A DNA stretch of 64,000 nt. It comes from Solirubrobacter soli DSM 22325 (lineage in GTDB: Bacteria; Actinomycetota; Thermoleophilia; Solirubrobacterales; Solirubrobacteraceae). The position numbers and the translations under genes are program-made. The first letter of the stretch is position 1. Every line of letters starts with the position of its first letter. The DNA lies in NCBI RefSeq assembly GCF_000423665.1, contig NZ_AUIK01000026.1, forward strand, positions 1-64,000. The letters are read 5' to 3'. Below are positions 20,401-27,850 of this stretch, piece by piece. The notes beneath the pieces are model-generated. The model searched no databases. It saw only the letters and a list, made by a program, of their open reading frames with translations, and had not been told where the DNA came from.

Positions 20401-20987
20401 GAGAACGCCGGCAGCTCCTGGCGGCCGCCGCTCGTGGTCAGCGGCGTGATCGCGTCCGTCTCGAGGTTCTTGATGTAGATCCGGCGGTCGCCTGAGGCGT
20501 CGAGCGCCGAGAACGCGAACAGCCGCCCGTCGGGCGAGTACGCGGGGTCGCGCGGAGCGGTGTACCCGGCGGGCAGCGCGATCCGCGCCCGGGTCCCGCC
20601 GGCGGCCGGGACCGTGAACAGCCCCTCGGGGGCGACGAACGCGATCGTCTTGCCGTCGGCGCTGAACGCCGGGCGCGTGCCGGCGTCCGCAACAGTCTTC
20701 GGCGAGCCGCCGTCGCTGATGACCTTGATGCCCTGATCGGCGAACGCCAGCCGGCGCCCGTCCGGGGAATACGCGGGCTCGGACGGCGCCGCGCCCGTGT
20801 AGGCATCCTTGCCGCGCGTCCCGTCGCCCTCGACGGTCTTGATCGTGGTCTGGCTCGGGGCGAAGGCGATCCGGCCTTCGAGCCCTCGCGCGGCGTTGGC
20901 CGCGGAAGTGGATAGCGCCGCGCAGAGCAGCGCGGCGAGCGCTATGGCCATGGCGGCCGCGCGCTCGATGCGTCGTCCTTGATTCAT
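14415..20987 (-). CDS. 2190-residue secreted beta-propeller protein with PKD and Ig-like domains
   Basis: After a signal peptide (residues 1-33), about 700 residues consist of TolB/PD40-type propeller blades (AYSPDGRRLAF, FSADGKTIAFV, AGRYAVFTSDATNLV). A Cys-containing Ig-like domain follows at about 745-835 (PTITVVTPKEQQVFRQDQVV). A second propeller set is at about 840-1320, then a PKD domain at about 1330-1410 (EFDGSDSADSDGTIDYFTWK, FGDGD). A long beta region and two Ig-like modules come next (about 1770-1950, SGPSGATTDRNPAFGLEASK). The C-terminus is Ala/Ser-rich and basic. It is the first gene of the four-gene operon and starts at the only ATG near the signal peptide. Propellers with PKD modules usually bind glycans or proteins; a surface-binding role is inference. 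Confidence 0.83.
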   Translation of the reverse strand: MNQGRRIERAAAMAIALAALLCAALSTSAANAARGLEGRIAFAPSQTTIKTVEGDGTRGKDAYTGAAPSEPAYSPDGRRLAFADQGIKVISDGGSPKTVADAGTRPAFSADGKTIAFVAPEGLFTVPAAGGTRARIALPAGYTAPRDPAYSPDGRLFAFSALDASGDRRIYIKNLETDAITPLTTSGGRQELPAFSPDSADVTYVDTPLAPGGGFGFPRLAVRPLSGGAPDILWSNQVEPGREVSGRPAYSPAGNKIAFTVTKPGDPACTGDLMLVNTDGAANPRSIGCSTGTVDWGARPATGVNKLMSALPGSSRESASAASDSAQISAAGRYAVFTSDATNLVAGTTDENEAGDVFVRDLAAGKTILSSTSESASVTANGVSDLPLINANGTHVVFRSTATNLTRLTGAARNAVYAQVIGGRSAALISRRAGSTTVPANGDNRPVAINAAGNRVLFSSTGTNLVDQQGESDQDADLFAFDIAGGATHLVTAKAGSETTPGNGAAGRAFMSEDGRYVAFESTATDLVEGFTDANGDAPSIFKRDITTGTTTLVDAGTGTPQLTGISADGQTVLYTDGDALYANATRVTDKKTTGSKAASGKVLYSTAEDGQVYARATDGTTTRISNGVRPDQPANGPSTLVDATDDGAYVLVSSTATDLTWPHKHHDDAPSLYRIETATGEAEALTALGDDTADKAATGGTIAADGKVVTYTSTARNLIDGFIDGNGEATDVYAWMERSAAERDPLPPTITVVTPKEQQVFRQDQVVFADYSCEDEGPSGIVACDGTVAAGQPLDTSTTGEFEFKVTAKDAAGNTRSREVSYIVAAANKKLSLATRTVNGSGSANAHADSVSMSSDGRYVVFRSGATDLVKDFINANQGDSDVYRRDVVTGKTELVSVGLPRDGDNGRPRGANDGATLDSATRAISPDGRYVLFSSDATNLTERQNFPAGTQLYLRDMQEGVTKLVTHRPDGLSSGDADPSGYAFSRDGKTVVFAAAAAGLVPDDTNAASDIFTYDLATAALTLVSVESTGKFPADRYSNNPLISTDGRRVVFQSRAQNLLSKRMEDDGQIHLFWRDLQTGTTKLVDRKWDKPQEGGRWSPRGARLSADGAIVLFGSEAPEIVEGYAGTAQGEELTQLYLRDMTTDGPATLVTTAFDNPKSGTGGEIQDADFSRDGRTVIWFSRSHRVIADFVDHNDNFAWDDGGDLYIRTPDAPVRLAAHGFEGPNHGLRFSPRVRSLADNGRWVTVYMPTEGCDKCHIGEDVQRLDLKRNKFTNVVAEANDYIDEVVASDDGRRVAVVTAADNLIDGFIDNSSNQDDVFTWYDAPPVAKADVRITGSLKLEFDGSDSADSDGTIDYFTWKFGDGDATADTEKASHVYPDEGTYDVTLTIEDDGGNEVVHTFQVVAIKGILTTGQRPLDFLGVDKHLRCSVVRDGPVLADGGGNCGTFVAVDGKTYGPPELLDGIETYTPVSQDLTTEGDVTKLVTVVAVGETGLKVRQTDQYKAGKDWYRTDVDVINDGATAMTATVYRGARCEIGDGAGRRSIHDAATQMAGCDGAGQSGRLLAAWLPLTAGAKRDAGAADSVYGRIKAGAAPADSCACGSQPDPAAAIGWPVEVAAKGHANLASVAAFGPDGSIPVTLALKADKDQVQPLDDNAYTVTLRNPNAGERAITGLAVDSTGAWDVTPGTTTGLTTAEPTVAGTVATWSALKIGGHAGGELRFGVQHRSGQRTTTTLATPSGGEYANLAAVGIADLPTAGATVVARSDGSAKPNTAITSGPSGATTDRNPAFGLEASKEDVHYECRFGDDAWAPCEGNPHRPGPLADGPYVLEARAVDGVGADETPAKRSFLVDTAAPATTLSSAPHGTISDPRPNFFFSASEAGAKFQCRLDGAGRAGAWFACENPYRPSALADGEWTFSVKAVDAAGNEDATPATATFTIDTTPPVTVIDGITGKVLGANRTGSAAAAGGSGSTVALGADGAAALNVSCPADGPACEGTVGLASAPATASASAARASASPRASAAQARGSVPANAVTLARIAFSAQPGQTVGVRLPLSKTVRNTVERVGRMAVFTTIDLGTGSVTRGSDVVLTPDPRTVRLLNAGRTVAVKGGFVKLPLVCPATACKGSVKIGAHDRATFTIKRRGTVRVRISSKTKRGKELTVLLNTRSAPSKRLTLTLRAQEARR

Positions 20988-21052
20988 CGAGGCGGCAGAT
21001 TGCTGAGCCGCCCTTGACCCAACCTTGACGCGGGCTTTAGGAACGTTGCCCG

Positions 21053-21074
21053 GACCTTGCCGCTCGGCAAGGTC
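21053..21074. terminator. Perfect 10-bp hairpin between the membrane protein gene and the propeller operon
   Basis: gaccttgccg and cggcaaggtc form a perfect inverted repeat around a two-base centre. It lies just downstream of the minus-strand gene ending at 21093 and about 65 bp before the operon start at 20987. There is no T-tract, so it is either a weak terminator or an operator/5'-leader structure for the operon. Confidence 0.45.
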
Positions 21075-21092
21075 TCACCCTCGACCTGAGGA

Positions 21093-21416
21093 TCAGAAGT
21101 GGGGCCGGCGGCGCCGCTCGAGGCGGAAGAACACCGCGACGGCCCCGGTGAACGCGACCGGTCCGAGCGTCGCGATGAGCTCCGCGGGCAGCACGAGCGC
21201 CGCGGCGACCAGCGCGGCGGCGGCGATCGCCACGACGCGCAGCATCCGCAGCACGTACGCGATCCCGTAGCCGCCGACGAGGAAGACCACCCCGGCGCCG
21301 AACCACACGGGAAACAGCCACAGCGCCAGGTCGCTGCCGAACAGTCCGGCGACGAGCGCGCCGACGAGGGCGGTAACGCCGACGACGAGGAGGCCATACA
21401 TCACCGAATCGGGCAT
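21093..21416 (-). CDS. Small membrane protein
   Basis: This protein has 107 residues from ATG 21416. It has four hydrophobic helices (YGLLVVGVTALVGALVAGLF, LALWLFPVWFGAGVVFLVGG, VVAIAAAALVAAALVLPA, a last one before the tail) and a basic C-terminus FFRLERRRRPHF. The frame extends to a TTG at 21473, but that would overlap the divergent transporter gene. I do not recognise a family. It precedes the propeller operon on the same strand with a hairpin between. Confidence 0.65.
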   Translation of the reverse strand: MPDSVMYGLLVVGVTALVGALVAGLFGSDLALWLFPVWFGAGVVFLVGGYGIAYVLRMLRVVAIAAAALVAAALVLPAELIATLGPVAFTGAVAVFFRLERRRRPHF

Positions 21417-21466
21417 CGACGCGCAAGGGTACGGGCGGACGGCGGCGTCCGCTATCACTTGGCGGC

Positions 21467-22342
21467 GTGACAACAGCGACGTTGGGCCGCCAACGACAGG
21501 GGCAGGTCTACGTCGCGCTCGCCGCGATCGCCTGGTCGACCGCGGGGGTGTTGCAGCGGCAGCTGACCGTGGGGACGGCGACGCAGGTCGCCGGGCGGGC
21601 GCTGTTCGCCGGGATCGCGCTCTTCGCCTACGTGGCGGTGGTCGACCGCGGGCGGGTGCTGCAGGCGTTCCGGTCGGTCGGGCTGGCCGGGGTCGCGGTG
21701 GCGCTGTGCGTCGCGATCGCCTCGGCGAGCTTCATCGCGGCGCTCAACCACTCGAGCGTGGCGCGGGTGCTGTTCCTGCTCGCGCTCTCCCCCGTGCTGG
21801 CGGCGTTGCTGGCGCGGGTGACGCTCCACGAGCCGATCTCGCGCCGCACGTGGATCGCGATGGGGATCGCGCTCGTGGGTGTGAGCGTGATGCTCGGCAC
21901 GCCGGGCGACGGGGACCTGGTGGGCGATGGGCTCGCGTTCCTGTGCGCGAGCGCGTTCGCGGTGATGGTCGTGATCACCCGCTGGCGGCATGACGTCTCG
22001 ATGGCGCCGGCGACGTGTCTGTCGCAGGTGCTGCTGGTCGTCGTGTTCGCCCCGTTCGCCACCGCGAGCGAGGTGGGCGGCGCCGACGTCGTCTGGCTGA
22101 TCGCGCTCGGCGTCGGGCAGATCGCGCTCGGGTTCGCGCTGCTGACGGTCGGCGCGCGGCTGATCCCCGCGGCGCAGGTGGGCCTGATCACGCTGCTCGA
22201 GGTCGTCCTCGGCCCGCTCTGGGTCTGGCTGGCGATGGACGAGAAGCCGGGCACCCCGACCCTGATCGGCGGCGCGATCGTGATCGGCGCGATCGTGATG
22301 CAGACCGGGTCCGACCCCGAGCCGCCGCCGGCGCCCCACTAA
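21467..22342 (+). CDS. EamA/DMT-family membrane transporter
   Basis: This protein has 291 residues from a GTG. Ten hydrophobic segments in two similar halves are typical of the drug/metabolite transporter superfamily. Each half has the EamA signature (for example LFLLALSPVLAALLARVTLH, and IPAAQVGLITLLEVVLGPLW followed by VWLAMDEKPG). Members export amino acids or metabolites; the substrate cannot be told from sequence. It is divergent from the small membrane protein. Its stop shares the bases CTAA with the stop of the convergent DUF2855 gene. Confidence 0.88.
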   Translation: MTTATLGRQRQGQVYVALAAIAWSTAGVLQRQLTVGTATQVAGRALFAGIALFAYVAVVDRGRVLQAFRSVGLAGVAVALCVAIASASFIAALNHSSVARVLFLLALSPVLAALLARVTLHEPISRRTWIAMGIALVGVSVMLGTPGDGDLVGDGLAFLCASAFAVMVVITRWRHDVSMAPATCLSQVLLVVVFAPFATASEVGGADVVWLIALGVGQIALGFALLTVGARLIPAAQVGLITLLEVVLGPLWVWLAMDEKPGTPTLIGGAIVIGAIVMQTGSDPEPPPAPH

Positions 22343-23409
22343 AGAATGAAGACGTACCCCTTGCGCGGGTCGGCGTTCCCGGCGACCAGCGCGTCGTAGG
22401 CGCGGCCGAGCGCGTCAGCCCCGCTGCTCACCTCGATCTCGAGCAGCTCCGGGACGCGGTCGGCGAACGCCAGCCACGCCCGCCCGAGGCGCCGGTTGAA
22501 CTCCGCCGGCCCGAGCTCGTGCGCGCGCCGCTCGACGTGGGCGGGGGCCGAGAACACCTCGGGCTGCGCGCCCGGGAGCGCCTCCGAGCGGAAGGACGCG
22601 TGTTCCCAGTGCGCCGCGCCGACCATCAGCGACGCCCGCACCCCGTCGCCCGCGTGCTGATGCACGGCACTGCGGACGTCCGGCGCGCCCGCCATGTCGA
22701 CGAAGACGAGCTCCGCGTCGCCGAGCGCTCCGATCTCGTCGTACGTGACCACGCGGTCGTAGCAGCCGAGACCTGACGTGAACTCCCGGTTGCCGGGCGA
22801 CGTCAGGCCGACGATCTCCGGTCGCTCGGAGCGGGCGGCGAGCTCGAACGCGGTCGAGAACGCGGTCTTGGACGACGCGCTGGCCAGGACGACCGCGCCG
22901 GCGCCGAACCAGTCCGCCTGCTCGAGGTGGTCGGCGATCAGCCAGCCCGTCAGGAACAGCGGTCGCAGGATCGCGTTGGCGTCGTCGTGCGCCCGCGGGT
23001 AGCCGTTCTCCTCCGTGGCCGCGGCGTAGCGGTTGTAGACCGGCGCCAGCTCCCGGCGCGCCTCGGAGGACTCGACGAACCCCTCGCCCGTCGCTTTCGC
23101 CTCCAAGGTGACCGCGCTCGACATCGGGAAGTAGCCGTAGAAGCGCTCGCCGACCCCGATCCCGTCGACGCCCGTCGCGGTCACCTCGCCGAAGCCCCAC
23201 GCCGGCAGCCGCCCCCACCCCTCGGGCGCGGCGAAGAACCTCCAGTAGCCGAGCCGATCGCCGAGCAACCCGTAGGTGAGGTTGTTGGCGGTGAGGGCGA
23301 AGCGCTCGACGCGCAGCCGCAGCGAGCCTGGGCCGGGCGCCTCGTCGGCGTCGCCGTCGGTGACCTTCCAGGCGCGCAGGTCGTCGCGCCGAACGAGAAA
23401 GTCCGTCAC
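22339..23409 (-). CDS. DUF2855 family protein (MDR/zinc-less quinone-reductase-like)
   Basis: This protein has 356 residues. The N-terminal part has the GroES-like fold of medium-chain dehydrogenases (LRVERFALTANNLTYGLLGD, WGFGEVTATGVDGIGVGERF). The middle has a Rossmann-like stretch (VVLASASSKTAFSTAFELAA) where other MDR members bind NAD(P). It matches the pattern of the DUF2855 family, whose function is unknown. The zinc-ligand pattern of alcohol dehydrogenases is not seen. It is divergent from the APH-aminotransferase gene with only 32 bp between start codons, so the two may share a control region. Confidence 0.82.
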   Translation of the reverse strand: MTDFLVRRDDLRAWKVTDGDADEAPGPGSLRLRVERFALTANNLTYGLLGDRLGYWRFFAAPEGWGRLPAWGFGEVTATGVDGIGVGERFYGYFPMSSAVTLEAKATGEGFVESSEARRELAPVYNRYAAATEENGYPRAHDDANAILRPLFLTGWLIADHLEQADWFGAGAVVLASASSKTAFSTAFELAARSERPEIVGLTSPGNREFTSGLGCYDRVVTYDEIGALGDAELVFVDMAGAPDVRSAVHQHAGDGVRASLMVGAAHWEHASFRSEALPGAQPEVFSAPAHVERRAHELGPAEFNRRLGRAWLAFADRVPELLEIEVSSGADALGRAYDALVAGNADPRKGYVFIL

Positions 23410-23437
23410 GCCGCGACGGTACCACCTGGTTTCCTTT

Positions 23438-23451
23438 CGGAATGGATTCCG
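23438..23451. promoter_or_regulatory. 14-bp inverted repeat over a start codon
   Basis: cggaat-gg-attccg is a perfect inverted repeat that contains the ATG (23442) of the APH-aminotransferase gene, inside the 32-bp divergent gap region. It could be an operator for the coupled LysR regulator or a small hairpin that masks initiation. It could also be chance. Confidence 0.3.
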
Positions 23452-25616
23452 TCCTGAGCGGCGCGACGCCCCAGCTGACCACGGCCGACGCGGTCGCGAT
23501 CGGCGCGAGCGCGTTCGGTGTCGCCGCGACCGGCGCGCGCGACCTCGGCAGCGAACGCGACCGCACGTTCGCCCTCGACGACATCGCGATCCTGAAGGTC
23601 TCCAACGCCGCCGAGGACCCCGAGGTGCTCGACATGGAGGCCGCGGCCGCGCTGCACATCCACGCGGTCGACCCGGGCCTGCGCGTCGCGCTCCCCAAGC
23701 CGGCGACGAACGGTGAGCTGCGCGCCCGCTGGCAGGACCACTGGATCCGCCTCTACGACGTCCTCCCCGGCAACAGCCGGATCGCCGCCGCCGACCTCCC
23801 CGACCCCGCGCTGATCGCCTGGGGCGAGACGACCGCCCGCCTCGGCCAGGCGCTGCGCGGCTTCACCCACCCGCGCGCGCACCGGACGATGCCGTGGGAC
23901 GTCCAGCACGCGCTGTCGGCCCGCGCGATGCTCGACGACATCCGCGACCCGCACGCCCGCGCCACCACCGCGCGGATCCTCGACGCGTTCGAGGATCGAG
24001 CGGTGCCCATCTGGCCGCGGCTGCGCGCGCAGATCGCGCACACCGACCTCACCGTCGACAACACGTTGACGGATGACGACGGCCTGATCACCGGGATCAT
24101 CGACTTCGGCGACATGAGCCACACGGCGCTGATCACCGACCTCGCGTCGGTGCTGGACTCGCTCGGCGACGGCCGCGAGGGCGACGAGCTGTTCCGCATG
24201 GCCCGGCTCGTGATCGACGGCTACCAGCGCCGCGTCGTGCTCGAGGACGCAGAGCTCGAGGTGCTCGGCGTCGCGTGGGCCGCGCGCAGCGCGATCACGA
24301 TCGCGATCAGCTCCTGGCGGGTCGCCCAGGGCCTGGAGGAGCAGACGTTCGCCGAGCGCTACAACGCGACGAGCCTGCGGGTGCTGGAGACGTTCGAGAG
24401 CGCCGGCTTCGACGAGGTCGCGCGCCGGCTCGGCGCACCCGCCCAGCGCCCCGACCCGTCGCTCGCCGCCCGCCGCGCGGCCGCGTTCGGCCCCGCGATC
24501 GACCCGCTCTTCTACGCGACGCCGATCGAGGTCGCCCGCGCCGAAGGCGTCCACATCACCGACACCGCCGGCCGTCGCTACCTCGACGCCTACAACAACG
24601 TGCCGTGCATCGGCCACGCGCATCCGCGGGTGACGGCGGCGATCGCGCGCCAGAGCCGGGCGATCAACACCCACACGCGCTACCTGCACCCGACGGCGAT
24701 CGAGCTCGCCGAGCGCCTCACCGCGACCTGCCCGCCGGAGCTCGACACCGTCCTGCTGGTCAACTCCGGCTCCGAGGCCAACGACCTCGCCTGGCGGATC
24801 GCGACCGCGGTCACCGGGCGCACCGGCGGGCTCTGCACCACGTTCGCCTACCACGGGATCACCGAGGCCACCGCGGCGCTGTCGCCCGAGGGCTGGCTCG
24901 ACGGCGTCCGGCCCGCCCACGTCGAGACGTGGGAGCCGCACGACGCCGCCTCGTTCGCCGCTGCCATCGACCGGCTGGGGGACCGCGGCCTCGCCGCCGC
25001 AGTCCTCGACGGCCTGATCACGAGCGACGGCATCGCCGACCTCGACCCCGGTCACGTGCAGGAGCTCGTGCGGCGCACCCACGCCGCCGGCGGCCTCTGG
25101 ATCGCCGACGAGGTCCAGGCCGGCCACGGGCGCACCGGCGACGCGCTCTGGTGCTTCGAGCGCTTCGGCGTCGTGCCGGACTTCGTCACGCTGGGCAAGC
25201 CGATGGGCAACGGCCACCCGGTCGCCGCGGTCATCACCCGCAGCGACATCGCCGCCCAGCTCGTCGGCCACGTGACGCTGTTCAGCACCTTCGGCGGCAA
25301 CCCCGTGAGCGCCGCCGCGGCGATCGCGGTCCTCGACGTGCTCGAGGACGAGCGCGTGCTCGACCGCGTGCAGCGCACCGGCCGCGCGCTCGGCGCCGCG
25401 CTGCGCGCGTTGGGAGTCGGGGACGTCCGCGGCGTCGGCCTCGCCTGGGGCGTGGACCTTCCCGATGCCCGGAGCGTGCGCGACCGGATGCGCGAGGCCG
25501 GCGTGCTCGTCGGCACCACCGGCCGGGACGGCAACACCCTCAAGATCCGCCCGCCGCTGGCGTTCGACGAGACCCACGTCCCGGTGCTCGTGGACGCGCT
25601 CGCCGGGGCGCTGTGA
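23442..25616 (+). CDS. Fusion of an APH-type phosphotransferase and a class III aminotransferase
   Basis: This protein has 724 residues. Residues about 10-320 are an aminoglycoside-phosphotransferase-like kinase domain with the catalytic HTDLTVDNTL loop and the metal-binding IIDFGDM motif. Residues about 335-724 form a complete class III PLP aminotransferase (LLVNSGSEANDLAWRIA, WIADEVQAGHGRTGDALW, the lysine segment TLGKPMGNGHPVAAV, and FSTFGGNPVSAAAA). The same fusion occurs in bacterial relatives of ethanolamine-phosphate phospho-lyase (AGXT2L-like). A kinase-plus-lyase reaction on an amino alcohol is therefore plausible but not proven. The next gene, a LysR regulator, starts inside its stop codon (GTGA). 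Confidence 0.88.
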   Translation: MDSVLSGATPQLTTADAVAIGASAFGVAATGARDLGSERDRTFALDDIAILKVSNAAEDPEVLDMEAAAALHIHAVDPGLRVALPKPATNGELRARWQDHWIRLYDVLPGNSRIAAADLPDPALIAWGETTARLGQALRGFTHPRAHRTMPWDVQHALSARAMLDDIRDPHARATTARILDAFEDRAVPIWPRLRAQIAHTDLTVDNTLTDDDGLITGIIDFGDMSHTALITDLASVLDSLGDGREGDELFRMARLVIDGYQRRVVLEDAELEVLGVAWAARSAITIAISSWRVAQGLEEQTFAERYNATSLRVLETFESAGFDEVARRLGAPAQRPDPSLAARRAAAFGPAIDPLFYATPIEVARAEGVHITDTAGRRYLDAYNNVPCIGHAHPRVTAAIARQSRAINTHTRYLHPTAIELAERLTATCPPELDTVLLVNSGSEANDLAWRIATAVTGRTGGLCTTFAYHGITEATAALSPEGWLDGVRPAHVETWEPHDAASFAAAIDRLGDRGLAAAVLDGLITSDGIADLDPGHVQELVRRTHAAGGLWIADEVQAGHGRTGDALWCFERFGVVPDFVTLGKPMGNGHPVAAVITRSDIAAQLVGHVTLFSTFGGNPVSAAAAIAVLDVLEDERVLDRVQRTGRALGAALRALGVGDVRGVGLAWGVDLPDARSVRDRMREAGVLVGTTGRDGNTLKIRPPLAFDETHVPVLVDALAGAL

Positions 25617-26518
25617 CGCTCACGCTCCAGCAGCTGCGCTACTTCCTCGCGGCGGTCGAGCGCGGCTCGGTCTCCGGCGCCGCCGAGGCCTGTTTCGTGT
25701 CGCAACCCAGCCTCTCGGAGCAGCTGCGGAGGCTCGAGCAGGGTCTCGGGGTCGCCCTGTTCGTCCGCACCAACCGCGGGCTGGTGCTGACCGACGCCGG
25801 GCGGCTGCTCGTCCCCCGCGCGGAGCGAGCGGTCGCCGCCGCGCGCGACGCCGAGGACGCGGTGCGCGAGGCGGGCGCGATCGTCTCCGGCACCGTCGCG
25901 TTCGGCGCCTTCTCGACCGCGCACCACCTCCTGCTCGGCGCCGCCGTCGCCGAGTTCCGGCGCCGCTACCCCGGTGTGCGGCTGCGGATCTTCAGCCGCA
26001 ACTCGACCGAGACCGCGGACGCGGTGCGCCGCGGCGACCTCGAGGCGGGCCTGGTCGCGCTGCCGGTGGACGAGCGCGGTCTCGTGGTGGGCGAGCGGGT
26101 GTGGACGACGGAAGCCGTCTACGTGACCGCCGACGGCGACCGCCTGCGCGGGGAGCCGCGCTCGATCCAGCAACTCGCGGCGGCGCAGCTCGTCCTCCCG
26201 GAGGTGCTGGCCGGCAACGAGGACCCGACGCGGCGCCAGCTGCGCGACCGTGCCGCCGACGCCGACGTGCGCCTGGAGCCGGTGGTCGAGGTCGAGTCGC
26301 CCGCGGCGGTGCTGGACCTGGTCGTGCGCGGCGTCGGCGACTCCGTGACCTCACGCGCACTGATCGACGACCTCGGGCTCGCCGACCGGCTGGCGTGGGT
26401 GTCGCTCGACCCGCCGCTGATCGAGCGGTTCGCGTTCATCACGCCGCGCGGCGCGCCGGCGTCGCCCGCGATGACCGCCCTGATCGCGATCATCGAGCAG
26501 CATCTCGCGTTGATATAG
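25613..26518 (+). CDS. LysR-family transcriptional regulator
   Basis: This protein has 301 residues from a GTG that overlaps the upstream TGA. The N-terminal winged HTH (about residues 1-60) has the LysR pattern (LQQLRYFLAAVERGSVSGAA, ACFVSQPSLSEQLRRLEQ). A periplasmic-binding-like effector domain follows (about residues 90-300). LysR genes usually sit divergent from their target. Here the gene is co-translated with the APH-aminotransferase fusion, so it probably senses that pathway and may regulate its own operon or the FMO-SDR pair downstream. Confidence 0.92.
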   Translation: MTLTLQQLRYFLAAVERGSVSGAAEACFVSQPSLSEQLRRLEQGLGVALFVRTNRGLVLTDAGRLLVPRAERAVAAARDAEDAVREAGAIVSGTVAFGAFSTAHHLLLGAAVAEFRRRYPGVRLRIFSRNSTETADAVRRGDLEAGLVALPVDERGLVVGERVWTTEAVYVTADGDRLRGEPRSIQQLAAAQLVLPEVLAGNEDPTRRQLRDRAADADVRLEPVVEVESPAAVLDLVVRGVGDSVTSRALIDDLGLADRLAWVSLDPPLIERFAFITPRGAPASPAMTALIAIIEQHLALI

Positions 26519-26587
26519 CCCAGCCCTATAGCCGACGTCGAACATCCGTGATGGACGGCGGCGCCCGCGCTGGTCATTCTGCCCTTC

Positions 26588-27850
26588 ATGACCACTGATC
26601 GGTTTTGCGTCATCGGCGCCGGCGCGGCCGGACTTGGAGCGATGGAAGTGCTGCAGCGGCACGGCATCGCGTTCGACTGCTTCGAGCGCTCAGAGCGCGT
26701 CGGCGGGCACTGGCACACCGACTACGAGTCGCTGCACCTGATCACGTCCCGCGACCTCTCGGGCTTCGCGGGCTACCCGATGCCATCGCACTACCCCGTG
26801 TACCCGAGCCGCGACCAGATGCGCGACTACCTCGAGGGCTTCGCGAGCGACACCGGCGTGCGCGCGCACGTCCGCTTCGGGGTGTCCGTCGACCGGATCG
26901 AGCCGATCGGCCTCGACGGCTGGCGCGTCGCGACCTCCGATGGCGAGACGCGGGAGTACACCGGCGTCATCGTGTGCAACGGGCACCTGACCGACCAGCA
27001 CCTGCCGACGTACCCGGGCGAGTTCACCGGCCGCCAGATCCACTCCGGCGCCTACCGGTCGATCGACGACATCGAGGGCACGCGGGTGCTGACGGTCGGC
27101 GCCGGCAACTCCGGCTGCGACCTCGCCGTGGACGTCGCCAACGCGCGGCTGCAGTCGACGATCTCGATACGGCGCGGCCAGATGTTCCAGCCCAAGGCCG
27201 TCTTCGGCCGCCCGCGGGCGGAGATCGGCTGGATGGCGAAGCTGCCCGTCAAGGTCAACGAGCGGATCGCCCGCTTCATGTCCGACATGGTGATCGGCCC
27301 GACCCGCGCCTACCGCGGCCTGCCCGAGCCGCCCACCCGCAACCTCAACGAGCTGCCACCGGTCGTCAACAACCTGCTGCCGTACTGGATCCACCACGGC
27401 CGGATCGACGTCGCCGGGGCGATCGAGCGGCTCGACGGCAAGACCGTCCACTTCGTCGACGGAACGAGCCGCGAGTTCGACACGATCCTCTGGGCGACCG
27501 GCTTCAACGTCTCGCTCCCGTTCCTCGACCGCAGCCTCATCCGCGAACGCGACGGCGTCCCGCTGCGCACCGCGGGCCTGACGCTGCCGGTCGGCGCCGA
27601 GAACCTCTACTTCGTCGGGCTCGCGGCGCCGCGCGGGCCGCAGCTGCCCGTCTATTCCATGCAGACCGAGCTCGTCGTGCGGATGCTCAAGCTCGACCCG
27701 GCCCGCCGGACCGCCCTGGCGGCCCACTTCGCCGAGATCGACGTCCCCGACGCGCGGATCGACATCGTGCGGGCGATCTGGAACCGCCAGCTGCGCGACG
27801 CCCACAAGGCGCTCGACCGCGCCGCGCGGGTGGAGCGGGTCGCCCGATGA
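26588..27850 (+). CDS. Flavin-containing monooxygenase
   Basis: This protein has 420 residues. The N-terminus has the FAD-binding GxGxxG motif (VIGAGAAGLGAMEVL) with GGHWHTDY behind it. A second dinucleotide motif for NADPH is at about 160-180 (VLTVGAGNSGCDLAVDVA). WATGFN near residue 304 is the conserved C-terminal flavoprotein motif. Such enzymes oxygenate nitrogen, sulfur or ketone groups (FMO or Baeyer-Villiger type); the strict BVMO fingerprint is not evident. Its stop overlaps the ATG of an SDR gene, a layout common in degradative pathways where an alcohol is oxidised and then oxygenated. Confidence 0.88.
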   Translation: MTTDRFCVIGAGAAGLGAMEVLQRHGIAFDCFERSERVGGHWHTDYESLHLITSRDLSGFAGYPMPSHYPVYPSRDQMRDYLEGFASDTGVRAHVRFGVSVDRIEPIGLDGWRVATSDGETREYTGVIVCNGHLTDQHLPTYPGEFTGRQIHSGAYRSIDDIEGTRVLTVGAGNSGCDLAVDVANARLQSTISIRRGQMFQPKAVFGRPRAEIGWMAKLPVKVNERIARFMSDMVIGPTRAYRGLPEPPTRNLNELPPVVNNLLPYWIHHGRIDVAGAIERLDGKTVHFVDGTSREFDTILWATGFNVSLPFLDRSLIRERDGVPLRTAGLTLPVGAENLYFVGLAAPRGPQLPVYSMQTELVVRMLKLDPARRTALAAHFAEIDVPDARIDIVRAIWNRQLRDAHKALDRAARVERVAR

